A stretch of DNA of 32,897 bases from Nitrosopumilaceae archaeon (lineage in GTDB: Archaea; Thermoproteota; Nitrososphaeria; Nitrososphaerales; Nitrosopumilaceae): the NCBI GenBank assembly GCA_021296175.1, contig JAGWAX010000005.1:1-32897 (forward strand), in the 5' to 3' direction. The notes beneath the pieces were generated by a model. It ran no database searches, was not told the origin of the DNA, and saw only the letters and a program-made list of their open reading frames with translations. Below, one piece after another: positions 24,981-32,545 of the stretch. The stretch's first letter is position 1. The number at the start of each line of letters is the position of its first letter. The position numbers and the translations under genes were made by a program.

Positions 24981-25136
24981 ATGGCAGGTCTGCAGGACAA
25001 AACAATTCTGGCTGGCGCTACTGCTGCGAAAATATTGATTATAGGCGCCGCCGCGATCGTTCCGGCGCTGTTGCTGGACACGGGCGCCTCTGCAGGCGAC
25101 GACAGTTCTGAGATATCCGTGGAGGTTCCGTCATGA
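24981..25136 (+). CDS. 51-residue secreted or membrane peptide coupled to the next gene
   Basis: ATG 24981 opens 51 codons: 'MAGLQDKTILAGATAAK', then a hydrophobic segment 'ILIIGAAAIVPALLL', then an acidic tail ending 'SVEVPS'. It looks like a signal peptide or single membrane helix followed by about 20 extracellular residues. The TATA spacing supports the start. The stop TGA overlaps the ATG of the 764-residue gene (ATGA), so translation of the two is linked. It may be a leader ORF or a true small partner of the surface protein. No family is recognised. Confidence 0.6.
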   Translation: MAGLQDKTILAGATAAKILIIGAAAIVPALLLDTGASAGDDSSEISVEVPS

Positions 25137-27427
25137 TGTGGCCGGCTGGCGGCCGGCATGGGCCCGGACGTAATGCAGCGCTATCATTAGTGCTTGTGGT
25201 GGCGCTTGTGTCGGCGTCCGCATTATTTGTGCATGGCGGCATGTTTGAGGAGGCTCATGCGGGAAGCTCTGGCTCCGCTGACAGTGAACTCTTGCTGATA
25301 AACGGCGACTACCACCTGCTCGAGATCTCGACTGACCCCGCGATATTGAGCGGGGATGAGGAGCATGTCGCAATGACCATATCCCTGATGAACGTGGACG
25401 CGGAGCCTGCCATCCCGGTGTCCGGAGTAGAGTACGGCCTGACGTTTGCCGATGGCAGTGACAGGGACGTCACGCTTGCATCCCTTGACGCGTACTCTCC
25501 TGGTGAAAGCCTGAGCATACTGATACGGCCTTCCGCGGATGCACACGTCGAGGTATCCGGCGAGAGCGCCAAGGAGGGATCTTGGCTGGCATCCGGCGAC
25601 TCTCCGGCCACGTTGAAGGCCCCTGTATTTTTGGAGGGTGGCATAGTCTACATACATGCGACAGTCAAGTCCATTGACTCGCAGCCCGTGTCCGCGGACG
25701 GGGATTCCACCTTCGAGGTGATGCTCAGCATGGGCCAGTACGTGCCGCTTGCAGTCGAGATTGACGGCATACCGTCGGATCTCACATTTGCCACTTATTT
25801 TGACAAGGTCGACAAGTTCTCGTACGACGAGCAGGCCAGAAGCGTCTCAGTAGAGATGCCGTTTGTCTGGACCGAGGAGTACATCGAGGCGGCATCATTT
25901 ATCCACGCCGAGTTCTTCATACCAAAATCAATTGATCTCTTTGAGAGACACGACATACTGCTTGCAGTAAACGGAATGGACTATTTCGGCACGGTGGACC
26001 GCTCCGGCAGCGACGAGACGGTGGTGCACTACCTGCTGTCCTCTGGCAAGATGCTTGAGATGATGCAGGGCCTGGAACCCGAGTATATTGACAGGATGGT
26101 GTTTGAGATAAGGGTCGGCGCCGAGCGCCAGCACCAGATAAGTGGTGACGCTTCAATCGAGTCGGGAGACGCGGTAATAGCGAGGTCGACTGGGGGTGCT
26201 GACGGGAACTATGACGTGCGCGTGTCAGCCGAGCCTGCAGGCATGCTGCATCCGGGAAACGAACTGACGCTGTCACTTGAGATTCGCCACGAGGGCTCTG
26301 ATGACCATATTCCAGGCGCCGCATACGACATGAGACTGTCGCTAGGCGGCGATGTCGTGCTGTCCGAGGCCGGACGCGAGGCGCCCGAGGGGGGCGACCG
26401 CATTACGGCCACGTTTGATGAGACGGGGATTGCAGTGCTCGAGGTGGCAAACATAGAGGGAACCGCCTCGTCTGCTAGGATCTCCTTTGTGATCAGCGAG
26501 CCGCACGACATGTCCGCGATGAGCGGCGGCGGCATGTCCTCCCACGGCTCCATGGACATGGCGGACCCTACAATGATGGGATACGACGAAATGGTAGTTG
26601 GGCATGGCAAACTCTTGTCTGCGCACGATTCGATGATGGAAGAGCATCGCAGCATGATGAGGATGATGGTAGAGGACGAGACGATGATGAAGCATGACGG
26701 CATGATGACGGAGCACGATGAGAGGATGATGAAGCATGACGGCATGATGACGGAGCACTATGACATGATGCTGATGATGCCGGACAACGGTATGGTTCCA
26801 GAGGACAAGATGGAGGCGTATACTGTCATGATGGAGGAGTTCGCCGCCATAATGGAAGAGCACGCCTCGATGATGGAAGAGCGCCGCGACATGATGGAGA
26901 GGCACCACGAGATGATGATGATGATGATGGAGGGCCAGGCGGAGGCCGACGATCCGGTGACCGCAGGCAGTAGTGACGGCGGCGACGCCGGCCCGGACAG
27001 TGGCCTGGTGGATAGCGACACCGGCGGCTGCCTGATCGCGACTGCCGCATTTGGCTCCGAGCTTGCCCCGCAGGTTCAGCAGCTTAGGGAGCTGAGGGAC
27101 AACACCGTACTTGCAACCTCGTCCGGAACCGCATTCATGTCGGGCTTCAATTCCATATACTATACGTTCTCCCCGTCTGTGGCGGACATTCAGAGGGAGA
27201 ACCCGGCAATTAGGGAAGCAACCAAGATTCTGCTGACGCCAATGCTGTCGTCACTCTCGCTGTTGGAGCATGCGGGCATCGACACGGAATCGGAGATGTT
27301 GGGGTACGGCATGTCGGTAATACTCCTGAACCTTGGAATGTACGTGGGCATTCCCGCGTTTGCGGCCGTGGGATGCGCGCGGCTGGCACGGACCCGGATG
27401 CGCTCACGTGCCGGGGCCCGGCCCTGA
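25133..27427 (+). CDS. Met/His-rich surface protein with CFI-box C-terminal domain
   Basis: 764 residues. Signal helix about 15-33. The family core includes 'FSYDEQARSVSVEMPFVWTE' (229-248), 'IHAEFFIPKS' and 'ETVVHYLLSSG', then a second beta domain (about 360-455). Residues 458-600 hold about 40 Met and 12 His, with repeats such as 'MMKHDGMMTEH' (518-528 and 532-542) and a run of six Met. Such Met/His clusters bind Cu(I)/Cu(II) in CopA-, PcoA- and Ctr-type proteins, so copper binding is likely. The CFI-box begins 'GGCLIATAAFGSELAP' (C633) and ends with hydrophobic helices and an Arg-rich tail. It may be a surface copper store or donor. Start ATG 25133 overlaps the small upstream ORF. Confidence 0.85.
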   Translation: MMWPAGGRHGPGRNAALSLVLVVALVSASALFVHGGMFEEAHAGSSGSADSELLLINGDYHLLEISTDPAILSGDEEHVAMTISLMNVDAEPAIPVSGVEYGLTFADGSDRDVTLASLDAYSPGESLSILIRPSADAHVEVSGESAKEGSWLASGDSPATLKAPVFLEGGIVYIHATVKSIDSQPVSADGDSTFEVMLSMGQYVPLAVEIDGIPSDLTFATYFDKVDKFSYDEQARSVSVEMPFVWTEEYIEAASFIHAEFFIPKSIDLFERHDILLAVNGMDYFGTVDRSGSDETVVHYLLSSGKMLEMMQGLEPEYIDRMVFEIRVGAERQHQISGDASIESGDAVIARSTGGADGNYDVRVSAEPAGMLHPGNELTLSLEIRHEGSDDHIPGAAYDMRLSLGGDVVLSEAGREAPEGGDRITATFDETGIAVLEVANIEGTASSARISFVISEPHDMSAMSGGGMSSHGSMDMADPTMMGYDEMVVGHGKLLSAHDSMMEEHRSMMRMMVEDETMMKHDGMMTEHDERMMKHDGMMTEHYDMMLMMPDNGMVPEDKMEAYTVMMEEFAAIMEEHASMMEERRDMMERHHEMMMMMMEGQAEADDPVTAGSSDGGDAGPDSGLVDSDTGGCLIATAAFGSELAPQVQQLRELRDNTVLATSSGTAFMSGFNSIYYTFSPSVADIQRENPAIREATKILLTPMLSSLSLLEHAGIDTESEMLGYGMSVILLNLGMYVGIPAFAAVGCARLARTRMRSRAGARP
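26684..26767 (+). repeat. 42-bp tandem repeat coding a 14-residue Met/His unit
   Basis: Two adjacent units of 42 bases encode 'MMKHDGMMTEHDER' and 'MMKHDGMMTEHYDM'. The first 33 bases of each are identical. They lie inside a longer region of imperfect Met/His repeats. Confidence 0.8.
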
Positions 27428-27537
27428 CGGTGGGACGCGCGGCCGTTTCTCAAATTACGGACGCGGAGAGGCCCTGCCCGCGGCCCGCCCCGGTTTGACA
27501 AATCTTATTTAGTCAATTTCCCTCCAACAGCTTTGGT

Positions 27538-28308
27538 ATGATTCCGCTAAAGGACGAGAACCCGCATCCGCCGGGATTCCGGCCCGTCATGACGATCATA
27601 CTGATAATTGCAAACGCTGTCGTCTTCGTATTTGAGGTGCTGTATACGGGCCAGTTCTTTGACTTTACAAACCGCAACGCGTTTGCGATGTTTTACAGCT
27701 GGGGGGCCGTGCCCAACTGCGTCACGGGCGCCAGCGAGTCGCTGATAAACTTCGGGGCAGGCGCCGTGTCGATACCGTGCCCCGACATGCAGTATACGTC
27801 ACTGCTCAGCTCCATATTCATGCACGGCGGACTCGTGCACTTTGGCGGCAACATGCTGTTTCTGTGGGTCTTTGGGGACAACATAGAGCAAAAGTTCGGC
27901 AAGTTCAAGTTCCTGGGCATATACCTGATGTGGGGGGTCGTGGCGGGACTGGTCCACATATACGGCGACGCCACAAGCCCGATTCCGGCAGTCGGCGCGT
28001 CGGGCGCCATATCGGGGATAATGGGGGCGTACCTGGTGCTGTTCCCGAGGGTCCGCATTCTCACGTTTGTGGGCTATTTCATGCTGCACATACAGGCAAA
28101 GTGGTTCATGCCGTTCTGGCTCATCATGCAGAACCTGCTCCCGTACCTGGTGGGGGGGTTCGGCGTGGCAGGCGGCGGCGTCGCGTACCTTGCGCACATC
28201 GGGGGGTTTGCAATCGGGCTGATCACGGCGTACGCGTACAAGAGGGCGTTTGATCCGCCCCCGCTGTACGGGACCAGATACGGGTACAGGCCGGACTATT
28301 ACGAATAA
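27538..28308 (+). CDS. Rhomboid-family intramembrane serine protease
   Basis: 256 residues with six or more membrane segments. The catalytic Ser is S155 in 'VGASGAISG' and the catalytic His H220 in 'LAHIGGF'. The oxyanion-region motif is 'HGGLVHFGGNMLFLWVFGD' (96-114) with N105. All residues needed for activity are present. Rhomboids cut membrane proteins within or near their helices. Given the many single-span surface proteins encoded nearby, these may be substrates, but that is inference. ATG 27538 follows a TATA-like 'cttattta' by about 30 bases. Confidence 0.93.
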   Translation: MIPLKDENPHPPGFRPVMTIILIIANAVVFVFEVLYTGQFFDFTNRNAFAMFYSWGAVPNCVTGASESLINFGAGAVSIPCPDMQYTSLLSSIFMHGGLVHFGGNMLFLWVFGDNIEQKFGKFKFLGIYLMWGVVAGLVHIYGDATSPIPAVGASGAISGIMGAYLVLFPRVRILTFVGYFMLHIQAKWFMPFWLIMQNLLPYLVGGFGVAGGGVAYLAHIGGFAIGLITAYAYKRAFDPPPLYGTRYGYRPDYYE

Positions 28309-28332
28309 ATCCCGCGTGCGCAAACCGCGGCC

Positions 28333-28509
28333 ATGCCACTGGTTACAGTCTCGATGTATCCCGGCAGGACACAGGAGCAGAAGGACGACTTTGCAAGGGC
28401 CCTGACGGAATCCGCCGTGGAGATACTGGGCACGAAAAAAGAGCACGTCATCGTGGTGTTCGACGAGAACCCAAAGGAAAACTGGTTCCTTGCCGGAAAG
28501 CAGCTCTGA
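28333..28509 (+). CDS. 4-oxalocrotonate tautomerase-family protein
   Basis: 58 residues, the length of a typical 4-OT monomer. It begins 'MPLVTVSMYPGRTQEQKDDF'; Pro2 would become the catalytic N-terminal proline after Met removal, and Arg12 is in a place often used for substrate binding. 'KEHVIVVFDENPKENWF' is the usual C-terminal half of the family. The natural substrate is unknown. It lies 24 bases after the rhomboid gene and may be cotranscribed. A T-rich run (28527-28533) follows. Confidence 0.85.
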   Translation: MPLVTVSMYPGRTQEQKDDFARALTESAVEILGTKKEHVIVVFDENPKENWFLAGKQL

Positions 28510-28564
28510 ATAAAACCCTGGAACCGTTTTTTTGATTAAACCTTTATTGCGCGGCGCGCGCCTC

Positions 28565-29377
28565 GTGGCGTTGAAGGCTGCCATAGTCCAGTTCAAGGCA
28601 TCCGCGTCAAAGCAGAAGAACCTGGGCCGCATACTCTCGTACGTTGAGAGGGCAGCAGGACGGGGGGCCTCCCTGTGCGCATTTCCAGAGTTCATGATGC
28701 TGTATACGAGCGCATCACAGACCCCTGAACAGCTTGCATCGGAAGCCGAGCCGGTTACGGGCGAGTTTGTCTCCCGTATAGCGGAGGCGGCCCGGCAGAA
28801 CGGCATACAGGTTATCGGCTCCATCTACGAGACGAGTCCGCGGCCCGACCGCGTGTATGACACACTGTTCGTATCAGACAAGAGGGGGAGGATAATCTCC
28901 ACGTACAGAAAGATCCACCTGTACGACGCGCTAGGGTTCAGGGAGTCCGACAAGATGGCGCCCGGCTCCGGCATGGCAAAGCCGGTCAGGACCGCGATAG
29001 GAAGAATCGGCATGATGGTCTGCTACGACCTGAGGTTTCCGGAGATGTCGCGCTCGCTTGCCGTGGCCGGATCCGAGGTGCTAGTCGCGCCCTCGGCATG
29101 GGTCGGGGGGTACATGAAAAAGGAGCACTGGCGCACGCTGAACCGCACGCGCGCAATAGAGAACGGGTGCTATGTGATTGCGCCGGACCAGGTGGGCCAC
29201 GTATACTGCGGGCATAGCATGGCAGTAGATCCGTACGGCAAGGTGCTTCTTGACATGAAACAGAGGGAAGGAATAGGATACGTGGACGTTGACATATCAA
29301 AGGTAAGGGAGACGCGCAAGGCCCTCCCGCTTTTGAAGAACCGCAGGACCGACATCTATCCGTCCTTGCGCGCCTGA
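28565..29377 (+). CDS. Nitrilase-superfamily carbon-nitrogen hydrolase
   Basis: 270 residues from GTG 28565. TTG 28571 is an alternative, and in-frame starts further upstream would overlap the promoter. The catalytic triad is E42 ('CAFPEF'), K116 ('YRKIHLYD') and C153 ('MVCYDLRFPE'). 'NRTRAIENGCYVIAPDQVG' and 'GHSMAVDPYGKVL' are typical of the Nit/omega-amidase branch. It probably hydrolyses an amide such as a 2-oxo-amide or deaminated metabolite; the exact substrate cannot be read from sequence. A TATA-like 'ctttatt' is about 26 bases upstream. Convergent with the zinc-finger gene that begins at its end. Confidence 0.9.
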   Translation: MALKAAIVQFKASASKQKNLGRILSYVERAAGRGASLCAFPEFMMLYTSASQTPEQLASEAEPVTGEFVSRIAEAARQNGIQVIGSIYETSPRPDRVYDTLFVSDKRGRIISTYRKIHLYDALGFRESDKMAPGSGMAKPVRTAIGRIGMMVCYDLRFPEMSRSLAVAGSEVLVAPSAWVGGYMKKEHWRTLNRTRAIENGCYVIAPDQVGHVYCGHSMAVDPYGKVLLDMKQREGIGYVDVDISKVRETRKALPLLKNRRTDIYPSLRA

Positions 29378-29949
29378 TCCCTTGTGGGGCACGCTATGTT
29401 GGAGCACTGCCTCGTCCATTTCTGCTTTGAGGAGTAGCGGAATATCACCTCGGGCCACGCGCACGTTCCGCATGCCTTCTTCGTGGCGCGCAGTCGCGCC
29501 CTCTGCAGAAGCGGCGACGAGGCGTCGCACCCGCCGTAAAAGTTGGAGCACCCCATAAAGCGCTTGCCGGTCCTTGGCGACTTTATTACGAGCAGCTGGC
29601 CTATGCCGCAGCCGGGGCACGGGACCAGCCCGCCCTCCGTGAAACTCGTCCCGAGTATCATGTACTGGCGCTTTTTTGCGGACCACGAGACGTACCCGCC
29701 AGAGTCCATATACTGCACGAGCTGCCTCCTGAGCGTCTCGGCCTCTGGCTTTGTGGCGCGAACCGAGTGCCTGTCTGCGTGCCACCGCCCCCGCCCTGCC
29801 GCCGCGGATCCGGTACTGCCCTTGGTGCGCCTCTTTCTGCCTGCCTGCCCGGATCCCTTCTCTGCCGCCGCCTTTTTTGCGGTCCCGCCCGTGCCGCCGC
29901 CCTTCTTGCCCCTTGCAGGCCCTGCGCGGCGCTTGGCGGCTTCTTTCAT
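29356..29949 (-). CDS. Stand-alone topoisomerase-type C4 zinc-finger protein
   Basis: 197 residues from ATG 29949. Residues 1-68 are rich in Lys, Arg, Ala and Gly and probably disordered. Two C4 zinc fingers follow: C111, C114, C134 and C141 ('PCPGCGIG', 'FMGCSNF'), then C160, C163, C182 and C187 ('ACGTCAWP', 'QCSNIACP'). They resemble the C-terminal fingers of type IA topoisomerases, but no topoisomerase domain is present, so it is likely a DNA-binding accessory protein. A TATA box midway to the divergent thiolase gene supports the start. The 3' end overlaps the nitrilase gene by 22 bases. Confidence 0.8.
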   Translation of the reverse strand: MKEAAKRRAGPARGKKGGGTGGTAKKAAAEKGSGQAGRKRRTKGSTGSAAAGRGRWHADRHSVRATKPEAETLRRQLVQYMDSGGYVSWSAKKRQYMILGTSFTEGGLVPCPGCGIGQLLVIKSPRTGKRFMGCSNFYGGCDASSPLLQRARLRATKKACGTCAWPEVIFRYSSKQKWTRQCSNIACPTRDQARKDG

Positions 29950-29998
29950 GAGATATGTTGCTATTACGATTTTTATAGGGATTCTGATTACGCGCCGC
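29950..29998. promoter_or_regulatory. 49-bp divergent promoter with one central TATA element
   Basis: A single AT core, 'tttttata' (29970-29977), is the only TATA candidate. It is centred 25 bases from ATG 29999 on one side and 24-25 bases from ATG 29949 on the other. Reading leftward the same bases give 'tataaaaa'. It may serve both leaderless transcripts. Confidence 0.65.
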
Positions 29999-31156
29999 AT
30001 GGAGAAGGTCTGCGTCCTTGGGGCCGGAAGCACAAAGTATGGAAACCTGGCCAATGACAGCATTGCGGACATTACCACACAGGCCTCCGTTGCGGCAATC
30101 GAGGATGCGGGCGTAGACCCCAAAGAAGTAAAGGCCGCCTACATCTCAAACGTGTTCGGCGTGGCGGACAAGCAGGTGCACATAGGCCCCGTCCTGATGA
30201 GCAACCTGGGAATATCGGACCGCCCGTCCCTATCAATAGAATCGGCGTGCGGCAGCGGATCAGTCTCGTTCCGGGAGGCGTATGCAAACGTGGCCGCCGG
30301 ATTCTACGACTGCCTTGTGGTCACGGGAGTCGAAAAGGTGACGCATACCGGCACCGAGTGGACCACGACCTACTTTGCGTACTGTTCTGACTTCTTCTAC
30401 GAGGGCCAGGCCGGCGCGTCGTTTCCGGGGCTGTTTGCGTCCATGGCGCGCGCGTACCTGACCGAGTTTGACGCGACCGAGGAGGACTTTGCCAGGGTCG
30501 CCGTCAAGAACCACGAAAACGGGTTCTTGAACCCAAAGGCGCACCTCAAAAAGCGCATTACGGTCGACGACGTGATGCACTCCCCCGTAATCGCAAGCCC
30601 GCTAAAGCTGTTTGACTGCTGCCCGTTCTCTGACGGCGCCAGCTCTGTAATCCTGTGCTCTGAAAAATTTGCCAAGGAGCACGGGGGCGACTATGTTGAG
30701 GTTTCAGGCTCGGGCCGTGGCGGCTCGCCCGCCGCGCTGCAGGGCCGGGAGCACCTCACCACGATCCCCAGCACCAAGATAGCCGCGGACGCGGCATACA
30801 AGATGGCCGGCATAACCCCAAAGGACGTGGACTTTGCCGAAGTGCACGACTGCTTTACGATAGCAGAGGTGGTTGACACGGAGGATCTGGGGTTCTTCAG
30901 AAAGGGGGAGGGCGTACAGGCGGTGCGCGAGGGAAGGACGAGCCTCAACTCTGAAATTTCGATAAACCCGTCCGGAGGGCTGAAATCCAAGGGCCATCCG
31001 ATTGGCGCCACCGGCGTCGGGCAGGTGGTCGAGGTGTACGACCAGCTGACTGGACGCGCAGGCGAGCGCACCGTGAAGGACGCCCACATAGGACTCACGC
31101 ACAACTTTGGCGCCACGGGCGCCAGCTGCGCAGTCCACATATTCCAAGGCGTGTAA
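29999..31156 (+). CDS. Thiolase (acetyl-CoA acetyltransferase family)
   Basis: 385 residues from ATG 29999, chosen because the frame upstream crosses the divergent promoter and the next gene. The nucleophile is C84 in 'ESACGSGSVSF', and 'GHPIGATG' holds the catalytic His. The C-terminal 'NFGATGASCAVHIF' is of the SCP2/archaeal thiolase type. It condenses or cleaves acyl-CoA thioesters. The DUF35 partner begins six bases downstream, as in archaeal acetoacetyl-CoA thiolase complexes that feed the mevalonate pathway. In ammonia-oxidising archaea thiolases also serve the 3-hydroxypropionate/4-hydroxybutyrate cycle, so either role is possible. Confidence 0.92.
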   Translation: MEKVCVLGAGSTKYGNLANDSIADITTQASVAAIEDAGVDPKEVKAAYISNVFGVADKQVHIGPVLMSNLGISDRPSLSIESACGSGSVSFREAYANVAAGFYDCLVVTGVEKVTHTGTEWTTTYFAYCSDFFYEGQAGASFPGLFASMARAYLTEFDATEEDFARVAVKNHENGFLNPKAHLKKRITVDDVMHSPVIASPLKLFDCCPFSDGASSVILCSEKFAKEHGGDYVEVSGSGRGGSPAALQGREHLTTIPSTKIAADAAYKMAGITPKDVDFAEVHDCFTIAEVVDTEDLGFFRKGEGVQAVREGRTSLNSEISINPSGGLKSKGHPIGATGVGQVVEVYDQLTGRAGERTVKDAHIGLTHNFGATGASCAVHIFQGV

Positions 31157-31162
31157 GAAGAG

Positions 31163-31549
31163 ATGTCTGCAAAAGAACAGATGATAAATTACGCCAGAGA
31201 GGGCAAGATGCTTACGCACAAGTGCACCAAGTGCGGGCGCCTGCATCTGAGCACGGTCTACTTTTGCCAGGGTTGCGGGGCAAAGGGCTTTGAACCCATC
31301 GTGCTGGAAGGGCGCGGCAGCATTGCAACGTACACAATAATTACCGTCCCCCCCGCGGGATTTGAAGGGTACACCCCGTACGCGTTTGTCGTGCTGCGCC
31401 TTGACGACTCCGAGCTCCGCATATCGGGGTTCATGGCAGACATTACGACCCCAGCTGACCTGCCCGTCGGCACCAGGGCCAAGATTACTGGCTTCGATGA
31501 GCGCGGCATAGTGATCTCAAAGGACGCCAGTGACAACAGCGCTTCATGA
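31163..31549 (+). CDS. DUF35 zinc-ribbon/OB-fold acyl-CoA-binding partner of thiolase
   Basis: 128 residues. The N-terminal helix and zinc ribbon have C21, C24, C35 and C38 ('HKCTKCGRL', 'YFCQGCGA'). An OB-fold follows ('GSIATYTIITVPPAGFEGY', 'PYAFVVLRLDD'). DUF35 proteins bridge thiolase and HMG-CoA synthase in archaea and hold CoA intermediates. It begins six bases after the thiolase stop, with 'gaagag' just upstream as a possible ribosome-binding site. No HMG-CoA synthase gene lies in the window. Confidence 0.9.
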   Translation: MSAKEQMINYAREGKMLTHKCTKCGRLHLSTVYFCQGCGAKGFEPIVLEGRGSIATYTIITVPPAGFEGYTPYAFVVLRLDDSELRISGFMADITTPADLPVGTRAKITGFDERGIVISKDASDNSAS

Positions 31550-32312
31550 ACAGTCACCGTCTCCATTACTCGGTGTCTGCCCGCCTGTACCTGTCGACAA
31601 CACAGGCCGATCCCAATGCCGGTGTCAGTCATGGCAGGAGTCAGAACCGTCCTTTGGTGTGCCGAGCGTCGTCATGGGCGGCGCGGATCCGGATGCCGAT
31701 GGCAGACGCGTTTTTCCGGATATCCGGAGTGCTGGGACGGGACAGCCCTCGAGTCCGTCGACGCAGCGCACCTGCCGGAGCAGAGTGCGTGCCTGTCGCG
31801 CCGGCATCCCGTTGACGATACGGCCGTCTCTTACCGCCTGTCACGGCTGGCAGTCCCTGTCCGGCGGACGGGCACTTGCGGAAAAATAAGCGTCGAACAA
31901 ATCCTCCTTTTGTGTTTGAAACCGAACTCGAACTATGGCCGCCACCGCCACACCTTCAAATTTCCCACACGCGTGCGCGATAAATAACTTGTGGCATGGA
32001 TTCGCGCATCCACAAGGCCGATCGGCCTTTCCAACTCCCCGTTGTACTCGTGTGTGTGTAAGAGGCCATGGGCCGTAAAACAAAGAGCAGCTTTCTGCGC
32101 CCGTGGACGTCCACCCGTCCCCCGCTTTGCCGCTTTGCTGACTTGTCGCTGCTGCTGCTGCCGACGCATGGCCCTGATCTGTACGGCCGCACGTGCGACT
32201 GGCAAAGTATCGGCATCCTGTGATCCGGGCCCTTCCTGATCCTCTAACCCACTTCCAGCCGCCACACACCACGCAACAACAATTTTATTTTGCACCCCCC
32301 AACCGGCGTATC
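31550..32312. other. Long stretch without an intact gene; possible transposase fragment and a palindrome
   Basis: About 760 bases separate the DUF35 gene from a small zinc-ribbon gene. Read leftward, 31630-31830 contains 'DGLEGCPVPALRI' and, one frame away, 'RKNASAIGIRIRAAHDDA'. These recall the middle of IS5-type transposases but are interrupted by frame changes and stops. At 32014-32029 is the perfect palindrome 'aaggccgatcggcctt'. TATA-like 'aattttatttt' at about 32281-32291 belongs to the next gene. No other gene is credible. Confidence 0.4.
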
Positions 32313-32474
32313 ATGTCTGTGAATGTGGTATGCGGCAAGTGCGGCGAAAAGATCACAAACATGAAGATGCTAAAATCCCTCAAAGACACGATGGCCTCAA
32401 ACAACGGCAAGTGCCCCGCATGTGGCGAAAAGCTGTCGTCTTCCGAGTTTGAGCTCGACGCCAAGGAAAAGTGA
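32313..32474 (+). CDS. 53-residue zinc-ribbon protein
   Basis: Two CxxC pairs, C7/C10 ('VVCGKCGEK') and C34/C37 ('GKCPACGEK'), should bind one zinc ion; the spacing region is helical and basic and the tail acidic. TATA 'attttatt' is centred about 26-27 bases before ATG 32313, which supports a leaderless start. Small proteins of this form are common in Thaumarchaeota, and their partner (nucleic acid or protein) is unknown. It stands alone, with no neighbour close enough for an operon. Confidence 0.8.
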   Translation: MSVNVVCGKCGEKITNMKMLKSLKDTMASNNGKCPACGEKLSSSEFELDAKEK

Positions 32475-32510
32475 CCCGCGCCAGGAACGGCAACGGATGC
32501 CGCATGCGGC

Positions 32511-32545
<35 letters not shown>

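Noticed and set aside
27799-28824. 341-codon minus-strand open frame across the rhomboid, tautomerase and nitrilase genes
   Set aside because: Three clearly recognisable plus-strand proteins occupy the same DNA, and the predicted sequence shows only antisense composition.
29543-29998. 152-codon N-terminal extension of the thiolase
   Set aside because: It would cross the divergent promoter and the zinc-finger gene; the conserved thiolase start is just after ATG 29999.
31841-32272. 143-codon minus-strand open frame
   Set aside because: No ATG start with promoter, no hydrophobic or domain pattern, and composition like random reading of GC-rich DNA.
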